From contig JARUPY010000398.1 in assembly GCA_029817715.1 (NCBI GenBank), positions 434,001-498,000 on the forward strand: 64,000 nucleotides of DNA, given 5' to 3'. This stretch comes from Melastoma dodecandrum. Taxonomy: Eukaryota; Streptophyta; Magnoliopsida; Myrtales; Melastomataceae. Both the position numbers and the translations under genes were made by a program. Shown piece after piece: positions 58,198 to 64,000 of the stretch. The notes below the pieces were generated by a model. The model saw only the letters and a program-made list of their open reading frames with translations. It was not told where the DNA came from and searched no databases. Each line of letters opens with the position of its first letter. Position 1 is the stretch's first letter.

Positions 58198-58899
58198 ATG
58201 GCCGATCTCCTCCTCGTGCGCCATGGACAGGCGAGCTTCGGCCAGGCCGTCTACGACGAGCTCTCGCCCCTCGGGCGCCGCCAGTCCGAGCTGCTGGGGC
58301 GCTGGTGGCGCCGCTGCGGGGTCACGCCGGACGTGGTGGCGACGGGCACCGCGCGCCGCCAGATCGACACCGCGACGCTCGCGCTCGCGGAAAGCGGCGG
58401 CCCGGCGCAGGCGGCGTGGCGGCAGCTCGACGGTCTGGGGGAATACGATCACGAGGCCGTCGCAGCGGTGTTCCGGCCGGAGTTCGCCGATCCGGCGGCG
58501 CTGCGCGCGCATCTGGCGCGCGGGGCCAACCCGCGGCGCGCCTTCCACAAGATCTACGAGCGCGCGATCGCCCGCTGGGTCGGCGGGGCGCACGATGCGG
58601 ATTACGCGGAGAGCTGGCCGGCCTTCAAGGCGCGGGTGTTGGCGGGGCTCCGGGAGCTCGTGCGGCAGGAGGCGCGGATCGTCGTCGCCTTCACCTCCGG
58701 CGGCCCGATCACGGTGATCGTGCAGCATCTTCTCGGCCTCGCCGACGCGCAGGCCTTCGACGTCAACTGGCCGCTCGTGAACGCCGGCCTGACACGGCTG
58801 CGCTTCAGCGCGGGCGCGCAGGCGCTGAGCCTTGCCACCTACAATTCCCATCCCCATCTCGACGAGATCGGCGATCCCGACCTCGTCACCTTCCGCTGA
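58198..58899 (+). CDS. Histidine phosphatase superfamily protein
   Basis: 233 residues. The phospho-accepting motif LLLVRHGQASFG is at residues 4-15, followed by ELSPLGRRQSELLGRWW. The second catalytic His, normally in an SHGG motif, is replaced: IVVAFTSGGPITVIV. Acid residue DGLGEYDHEAV is present. It begins 2 bp after the kinase gene and could remove phosphate from the kinase product or a related metabolite. Confidence 0.85.
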   Translation: MADLLLVRHGQASFGQAVYDELSPLGRRQSELLGRWWRRCGVTPDVVATGTARRQIDTATLALAESGGPAQAAWRQLDGLGEYDHEAVAAVFRPEFADPAALRAHLARGANPRRAFHKIYERAIARWVGGAHDADYAESWPAFKARVLAGLRELVRQEARIVVAFTSGGPITVIVQHLLGLADAQAFDVNWPLVNAGLTRLRFSAGAQALSLATYNSHPHLDEIGDPDLVTFR

Positions 58900-58908
58900 G
58901 GAGCCGCG

Positions 58909-59697
58909 ATGACGATGCCGATGGGACAGCGCGTGAAGGGCAAGCGAGCGCTCGTCACGGGCGCGGCGCGAGGCCTCGGCGAGGCGACGGCGCGGATGCT
59001 GGCGGCGCATGGCGCCAAGGTCTTCCTGACAGACATCGACGCGCCGACCGTCGCCGAGGTGGCGCGCTCGATCGAGGCGGCGCATGGGCCGGGCACGGCC
59101 TTCGCGGCCGAGCACGACGTGCGCGACGAGGCGCGCTGGGCCGAGGTGCTGAAGGAGGCCGTCGCGGCGATGGGCGGGCTCTCGATCCTCGTCAACAACG
59201 CCGGCATCGGAACGCAGGCGCGGGTGGAGGACATCGCGCTCGAGGACTGGCACCGCGTGATGGCGATCAACGTCGACAGCGTATTCCTTGGTTGCAAGCA
59301 CGCGCTTCCCTATCTGCGCGACAGCCAGCCATCGGCGATCGTCAACATCTCGTCGATCGCCGGCATCGTCGCCGATGGGCAGTATGCGGCCTACAACACC
59401 TCGAAAGCCGCCGTGATGATGCTCACGAAATCCGTCGCGCTCGATTGCGCGCGATCGGGCGTCGACGTGCGCTGCAACTCGGTGCACCCCGGCTTCATCC
59501 GCACCGCCATCGTCGACCCGTACTTCGAGAAGTACGGAGAGGCGGAGGCGACACGCAAGCTGACGAAGCATATCCCGATGGGACGGCTGGGCCACCCGGA
59601 CGACGTCGCCTATCTGGTGCTCTATCTCGCCTCCGACGAAAGCCGTTTCGTGACGGCGAGCGAGTTCAAGGTCGACGGCGGCACATCCGCCCCGTAA
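58909..59697 (+). CDS. Short-chain dehydrogenase/reductase
   Basis: 262 residues. Rossmann motif VTGAARGLGEATA, LVNNAGIGTQA, catalytic Ser in VNISSIAGIV and Tyr-Lys in YAAYNTSKAAV; ends with FKVDGGTSAP. The Asp at the end of beta-2 (LTDIDAP) favours NAD(H). Likely oxidises a hydroxyacyl-CoA or alcohol in this operon. GAGGAG precedes the ATG. Confidence 0.93.
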   Translation: MTMPMGQRVKGKRALVTGAARGLGEATARMLAAHGAKVFLTDIDAPTVAEVARSIEAAHGPGTAFAAEHDVRDEARWAEVLKEAVAAMGGLSILVNNAGIGTQARVEDIALEDWHRVMAINVDSVFLGCKHALPYLRDSQPSAIVNISSIAGIVADGQYAAYNTSKAAVMMLTKSVALDCARSGVDVRCNSVHPGFIRTAIVDPYFEKYGEAEATRKLTKHIPMGRLGHPDDVAYLVLYLASDESRFVTASEFKVDGGTSAP

Positions 59698-59714
59698 AGG
59701 AAGGATCGAACGAC

Positions 59715-60734
59715 ATGCAGCGACATCTCTGGCGTTTGCGCAAGCGCCCGGTCGGCGAGATCGCCGACGGCGATCTGGAGTTCCTGACGGAAGACGTACC
59801 GGAGCTGAAGGACGGCGAGTTCCAGCTCGAGACGATCTATCTGTCGCTTGACCCGACCAACCGGATCTGGATGAGCGACATGGAGCAGTACATGCCGCCG
59901 GTCGCGCTCGATGCGCCGATGCGCGGGCTCGTCGCCGGACGCGTCAAGCAGTCGAAGAAGGATGGCGTGAAAGAGGGCGACATTTACTTCGGCCTCGGCG
60001 AATGGGCGGACCATCTCGTGACGCGTGGCGAAGGCTTGACGAAGGCCGACCTGCCGCCGGGCCTCCCACTCTCCGTCGCCTTCGGCGTGTTCGGGCTCGT
60101 CGGACCGACTGCCTATTTCGGTTTGCTCGACATCGGACAGCCGAAGCCGGGCGATGTGCTGGTCGTTTCTGCTGCCTACGGCGGCGTGGGCCAGATCGTC
60201 GGGCAGATCGGCAAGATCAAAGGCTGCCGGGTCATCGGCATCGCCGGGGGCCCTGAGAAATGCCGCTACCTCACCGAGGAGCTCGGCTTCGATGCGGCGA
60301 TCGACTACAAGAACGAGAATGTCGGCAAGCGGCTCGACACGCTGGCGCCCGATGGCGTCGACATCAACTTCGAGCAGGTCGGCGGCGAGATCATGGAGGC
60401 CGTGATGAGCCGCATGAAACTCTGCGGCCGCATGCCGCTCTGCGGCATGGTCTCGGGCTACAACGACAAGACTCCGGCGCCGGGCCCACGCACCTGGCCG
60501 CGGTTCCTGATGCAGCGCCTCACCGTACAAGGCTTCATCGTAACCGACTTCATGTCGCGCTACGGCGAGATGGCGCGCGAGCTCGGCGGCTGGATGGCGC
60601 AGGGCAAGATCAAGACGAAGCAGGACGTGCGAAAGGGCCTCGACAAGGCCGTCGAGCATCTCAACCTGCTCTACACCGGCGGCAACCAGGGTAAGTTGCT
60701 CGTCGAGCTGACGCCCGAGGCGGCCAAGCTGTGA
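59715..60734 (+). CDS. NADP-dependent MDR-family oxidoreductase
   Basis: 339 residues of the zinc-free leukotriene B4 dehydrogenase/prostaglandin reductase type. It has the N-terminal LSLDPTNRIWMSDMEQYMPP block, nucleotide-binding VSAAYGGVGQIVGQIGKIKG, and INFEQVGGEIMEAVMSRMKLCGRMPLCGMVSGYN. Probably reduces a conjugated carbonyl or enoyl substrate. Its stop overlaps the next gene (GTGA). Confidence 0.9.
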   Translation: MQRHLWRLRKRPVGEIADGDLEFLTEDVPELKDGEFQLETIYLSLDPTNRIWMSDMEQYMPPVALDAPMRGLVAGRVKQSKKDGVKEGDIYFGLGEWADHLVTRGEGLTKADLPPGLPLSVAFGVFGLVGPTAYFGLLDIGQPKPGDVLVVSAAYGGVGQIVGQIGKIKGCRVIGIAGGPEKCRYLTEELGFDAAIDYKNENVGKRLDTLAPDGVDINFEQVGGEIMEAVMSRMKLCGRMPLCGMVSGYNDKTPAPGPRTWPRFLMQRLTVQGFIVTDFMSRYGEMARELGGWMAQGKIKTKQDVRKGLDKAVEHLNLLYTGGNQGKLLVELTPEAAKL

Positions 60735-61180
60735 CGACGACGCAGACGCCCATCTGGTTCGGCGGCAAACCCTCGACGCTGTTCGAGGGTGAGCCGACCG
60801 GCCTCGTCCGCCACCTCGGCATCGAGATCACCGACATCGGCGCCGACTTCCTGCGCGGGCGCATGCCGGTCGACGAGCGCACGCGCCAGCCGTTCGGCCT
60901 GCTGCATGGCGGCGCGTCTGTCGTGCTCGCCGAGACGCTGGCCTCCATCTCGTCGGCCGCGGTCATCGATCTCGCCGTCAAACGCTGCGTCGGGCTCGAG
61001 ATCAACGCCAACCATCTGCGCGGCGTCGCGGCGGGGTGGGTCATCGGTACGGCGCGGCCGATCCATCTCGGGCGCACCACACATGTGTGGGACATCCGCA
61101 TCGACGACGAGGCGGGCAAGGCCGTCTGCGTCTCGCGCTGCACCGTCGCGATCATCGACGCGCCGCCTCAAAAGAGCTGA
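60731..61180 (+). CDS. PaaI-family hotdog thioesterase
   Basis: 149 residues from a GTG at 60731. Hotdog-fold signature RQPFGLLHGGASVVLAETLAS (HGG motif) followed by GLEINANHLRGVAAGWV. Expected to hydrolyse an acyl-CoA, possibly to relieve dead-end CoA esters of the pathway. Confidence 0.9.
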   Translation: MTTTQTPIWFGGKPSTLFEGEPTGLVRHLGIEITDIGADFLRGRMPVDERTRQPFGLLHGGASVVLAETLASISSAAVIDLAVKRCVGLEINANHLRGVAAGWVIGTARPIHLGRTTHVWDIRIDDEAGKAVCVSRCTVAIIDAPPQKS

Positions 61181-61195
61181 GAAGGAGCACCCGCC

Positions 61196-62170
61196 ATGCC
61201 GCTGCCGCACACGCTCTCCGAACGCCTCGCCATCCCCGCGATCGCGGCGCCGATGTTTCTCGTCTCGGGTCCCGACCTCGTCGTCGAGACGTGCCGCTCC
61301 GGCGTGCTCGGCACATTCCCGGCGCTTAACCAGCGCACCACCGCAGGCTTCGCGCAATGGCTCGACGAGATCGGCGAGCGGCTCGCCGCCGCCGAACGAC
61401 CGGCGCCCTACGGCGTCAACCTCATCGTCCACAAGACGAACCCGCGCGTCGCCGCGGACCTCGAGGTTTGCGTCAAGCACAAGGTGCCGCTCGTCATCAC
61501 TTCGCTCGGCGCGGTGCGCGACGTGGTGGACGCGGTCCATTCCTATGGCGGCCTCGTCTATCACGACGTCATCAATCGTCGCCATGCCGAGAAGGCGGCG
61601 GAGGCCGGCGTCGACGGCATCATCGCGGTGGCGGCCGGCGCCGGCGGTCACGCCGGCTCGCTCAATCCCTTCGCGCTTCTCGCCGAAATCCGCGCGGTCT
61701 TCGCCGGCACGCTGATCCTGTCCGGTGTCATGAACACGGGGCGCGACATCGCCGCGGCGCGCATGATGGGAGCGGACCTCGCCTACCTCGGCACGCGCTT
61801 CATCGCGACGAAGGAGAGCATGGCGAGCCCCGCGCAGAAGCAGATGCAGGTCGACGCCCAAGCCGGCGACATCGTCTACACGCCGGCCATCAGCGGCGTC
61901 TGGGCGAACTTCATGCGCCAGAGCATCGAGGCGGCCGGGCTCGATCCCGCCAACCTGCCGCCGCACGCCGAGATGGATATGAGCAACGAACATCGCGCCT
62001 GGAAGAACATCTGGTCGGCCGGGCAGGGCGTCGGCGCGATCGACGACGTGCCGTCGACCGCCGAACTCTGCCACCGCCTCGTGCGCGAGTATCGCGCGGC
62101 GATCGCGGAATTGACGGAGGATCCCTTCGCACGCGAGCGCGAGGTCGTGCGCGCCCGTCTGGAGGCCTGA
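61196..62170 (+). CDS. Nitronate monooxygenase-like flavin oxidoreductase
   Basis: 324 residues. FMN-binding TIM barrel: IPAIAAPMFLVSGPDLV, HKVPLVITSLGA, GVDGIIAVAAGAGGHAGSLNPFAL and the phosphate-binding GADLAYLGTRFIATKES. Related to 2-nitropropane dioxygenases and to enoyl-reductase-like enzymes. True substrate is unknown; its place in an acyl-CoA operon argues for a CoA-linked or aliphatic substrate. Confidence 0.88.
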   Translation: MPLPHTLSERLAIPAIAAPMFLVSGPDLVVETCRSGVLGTFPALNQRTTAGFAQWLDEIGERLAAAERPAPYGVNLIVHKTNPRVAADLEVCVKHKVPLVITSLGAVRDVVDAVHSYGGLVYHDVINRRHAEKAAEAGVDGIIAVAAGAGGHAGSLNPFALLAEIRAVFAGTLILSGVMNTGRDIAAARMMGADLAYLGTRFIATKESMASPAQKQMQVDAQAGDIVYTPAISGVWANFMRQSIEAAGLDPANLPPHAEMDMSNEHRAWKNIWSAGQGVGAIDDVPSTAELCHRLVREYRAAIAELTEDPFAREREVVRARLEA

Positions 62171-62171
62171 C

Positions 62172-63965
62172 GTGTCGAGCCTGCTGCTGACGCGCGCCGA
62201 TATCGACTTCCTGCTGTACGACTGGCTGAAGGTCGAGGAGTTGACGAGCCGCACACGCTACGCGGACCACTCGCGCGAGACCTTCGATGCCGCGCTCGAC
62301 CTTTGCGAAAGTTTGGCGACGGAGCACTTCGCGCCGCACAACAAGAAGGCCGACGCCAACGAGCCGCGTTTCGAGGGCGGCCGAGTCGTGATGATTCCGG
62401 AGGTGGGCGCGGCGTTGCGCCACTATGGAGAGGCAGGCCTTTTCGCCGCGCAGGCGGACGAAGCGCTCGGTGGCATGCAGCTTCCATCCAGCGTCGGCAG
62501 CGCGTGTTTCGCGTTCTTCAAGGCCGCAAATACCGGCACCGCCGCCTATGCGATGCTGACGTCCGCGGCGGCGAACCTCATCCGCACGCATGGCACGCCG
62601 GAGCAGATCGATCGCTACGTGACGCCGATGCTGGCCGGCCGCTTCTTCGGCACCATGTGTCTCTCCGAGCCGCAGGCCGGCTCCTCGCTGGCGGACATCA
62701 CGACGCGGGCGGAGCCGCAGGCGGACGGCTCGTATCGCCTCTTCGGGACGAAGATGTGGATCTCGGGCGGCGAGCACGAGCTTTCAGAGACGATCGTGCA
62801 CATGGTGTTGGCCAAGATCCCGGGCGGGCCGGCCGGCAGCCGCGGCATCTCGCTCTTCATCGTGCCGAAGCATCTCGTTGGCGACGATGGCGCGATCGGC
62901 GAGCGCAACGACGTCGTGCTCGCCGGCCTCAATCACAAGATGGGCTATCGCGGCACGACCAACACGCTGCTGAATTTCGGTGAAGGCGCTTACGAGCCCG
63001 GCGGCGAAGCGGGCGCGGTCGGCTGGCTGGTCGGGGCCGAGCACGGCGGCCTGCCGGCGATGTTCCACATGATGAACGAGGCGCGGATCGGTGTCGGCCT
63101 CGGGGCCGTCGCGCTCGGCTATACGGGCTATCTTCATGCACTGGCCTACGCGCGCGAGCGCCCGCAGGGCCGGGCGATCGGCGAACGCGACCAGACGACG
63201 AAGCAGGTGCGCATCATCCGGCATCCCGACGTGCGGCGCATGCTGCTCGCCGCGAAGAGCTATGTCGAGGGCGCGCTCGCCTTCGCGCTCTACTGCGCGC
63301 GGCTCGTCGACGAGCAACGCACGGGAGACGAGGCCGCGCGCCACGAGGCCCATGCTCTGCTGGAGCTGCTGACTCCGATCGCCAAGAGCTGGCCGTCTCA
63401 ATATTGTCTGGCGGCGAACGATCTCGCGATCCAGGTGCATGGTGGCTACGGCTACACGCGCGACTACAATGTCGAGCAGTTCTATCGCGACAACCGCCTG
63501 AACGCGATCCACGAGGGCACGCATGGCATCCAGGCGCTCGACCTCCTTGGGCGCAAGGTGTCGCAGAACGGCGGCGAGGGACTGACGCTGCTGCGGGCGC
63601 GTATGCAGGCGACGATCGCGCGCGCCGCCAACGGCGACGGTGCGCTGGCCGGCCACGCGCAGGCGCTGGAAAGCGCCATGGCCGAGATCGCCGCGACGAC
63701 GGCCGCCCTCTACGCCACGACGGACGCGGTCCTGACCCTCGCGAACGCCAGCGCCTATCTCGAGGCGTTCGGCCATGCCGTCATTGCCTGGATCTGGCTC
63801 GAACAGGCCCTTGCGGCGCGCGGGCGAGAGGGCGCCTTCTTCGAGGGCAAGCGCCAGGCCTGCCGCTATTTCTTCACCTGGGAGCTGCCGAAGATCTATC
63901 CGCAGCTCGCCGCGCTGAAGGCGCTCGACCGTACGACGCTCGATATGCAGGAGGCGTGGTTCTAG
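62172..63965 (+). CDS. Acyl-CoA dehydrogenase with C-terminal extension
   Basis: 597 residues from GTG 62172, one base after the previous stop. N-terminal segment of the long ACAD group, MCLSEPQAGSSLADITTRA, KMWISGGEHELSE, the YGYTRDYNVEQFYRDNRLNAIHEGTHGIQALDLLGRKV block with the catalytic Glu, and a C-terminal Acyl-CoA_dh_C-like domain (ends TTLDMQEAWF). This subgroup includes DmdC-like enzymes. With the upstream kinase it may act on a phosphorylated or hydroxylated acyl-CoA. Last gene of the operon. Confidence 0.92.
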   Translation: MSSLLLTRADIDFLLYDWLKVEELTSRTRYADHSRETFDAALDLCESLATEHFAPHNKKADANEPRFEGGRVVMIPEVGAALRHYGEAGLFAAQADEALGGMQLPSSVGSACFAFFKAANTGTAAYAMLTSAAANLIRTHGTPEQIDRYVTPMLAGRFFGTMCLSEPQAGSSLADITTRAEPQADGSYRLFGTKMWISGGEHELSETIVHMVLAKIPGGPAGSRGISLFIVPKHLVGDDGAIGERNDVVLAGLNHKMGYRGTTNTLLNFGEGAYEPGGEAGAVGWLVGAEHGGLPAMFHMMNEARIGVGLGAVALGYTGYLHALAYARERPQGRAIGERDQTTKQVRIIRHPDVRRMLLAAKSYVEGALAFALYCARLVDEQRTGDEAARHEAHALLELLTPIAKSWPSQYCLAANDLAIQVHGGYGYTRDYNVEQFYRDNRLNAIHEGTHGIQALDLLGRKVSQNGGEGLTLLRARMQATIARAANGDGALAGHAQALESAMAEIAATTAALYATTDAVLTLANASAYLEAFGHAVIAWIWLEQALAARGREGAFFEGKRQACRYFFTWELPKIYPQLAALKALDRTTLDMQEAWF

Positions 63966-64000
63966 CGGCGCGCGCCTTCACGATCACGTGCCCGGGTGCG

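Overview
The window is high-GC DNA with tightly packed, often overlapping genes. It looks like a chromosome segment of an alphaproteobacterium of the order Hyphomicrobiales (Rhizobiales). Pointers are a rhizobial-type chemotaxis operon with cheS, cheD and cheT, a DUF1236 exported protein, class I PHA synthase, a DUF1636-cobH-cobI operon under a cobalamin riboswitch, a bacteriophytochrome, and a GTTC-N7-GTTC-like SOS box at recA. No rRNA, tRNA or CRISPR was seen. The genus cannot be fixed from sequence reading alone.

Layout. 0-5.3 kb: tandem MdtB/MdtC-like RND permeases; the second carries a Ser/Thr/Ala-rich insert of about 108 residues. 5.3-16.4 kb: Dcp peptidase, an ArsR-type regulator, a run of small stress-type genes around a cold-shock gene, glutamate racemase, an MFS carrier, a sterol-desaturase-like protein, an LLM flavin oxidoreductase, carA and an exported DUF3828-like protein. 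16.4-21.4 kb: a divergent LysR/YeiH pair, the cobalamin genes with their riboswitch, and a cytochrome c. 21.5-26.5 kb: a bacteriophytochrome lacking a kinase domain, an AraC regulator, an extensin-like lipoprotein gene broken by a frameshift, and an exported small protein. 26.6-34.1 kb: phaC, rplY, pth, an SRPBCC protein, cytochrome b561, a lipoprotein hydrolase and pyroglutamyl peptidase. 34.2-42.5 kb: an MCP divergent from cheS-cheY-cheA-cheW-cheR-cheB-cheY-cheD-cheT. 42.7-48.1 kb: DUF3429 and DUF1236 proteins, alaS and recA.

48,154-52,348 is a 4.2-kb transposon. It has perfect 19-bp terminal inverted repeats and an 8-bp target duplication (CGCAGCAG), encodes an IS1-type transposase, and sits 15 bp from the predicted -35 box of recA. 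Its cargo includes a two-gene module: a GTG-started 217-residue unknown protein overlapping an XRE-ImmA/IrrE metalloprotease gene, preceded by an operator with three alternating CAAAAG/CTTTTG half-sites. This is the best candidate for an undescribed system in the window (toxin-antitoxin-like or defence-like, by inference).

52.4-64 kb is devoted to acyl-CoA oxidation. etfBA, an enoyl-CoA hydratase and gcdH are punctuated by two copies of a roughly 150-bp palindromic repeat. An operon follows: APH-type kinase, histidine phosphatase, SDR, MDR reductase, PaaI thioesterase, nitronate-monooxygenase-like protein and a 597-residue acyl-CoA dehydrogenase. The kinase plus acyl-CoA dehydrogenase pairing recalls pathways that phosphorylate hydroxyacyl-CoAs; ETF would accept the electrons.
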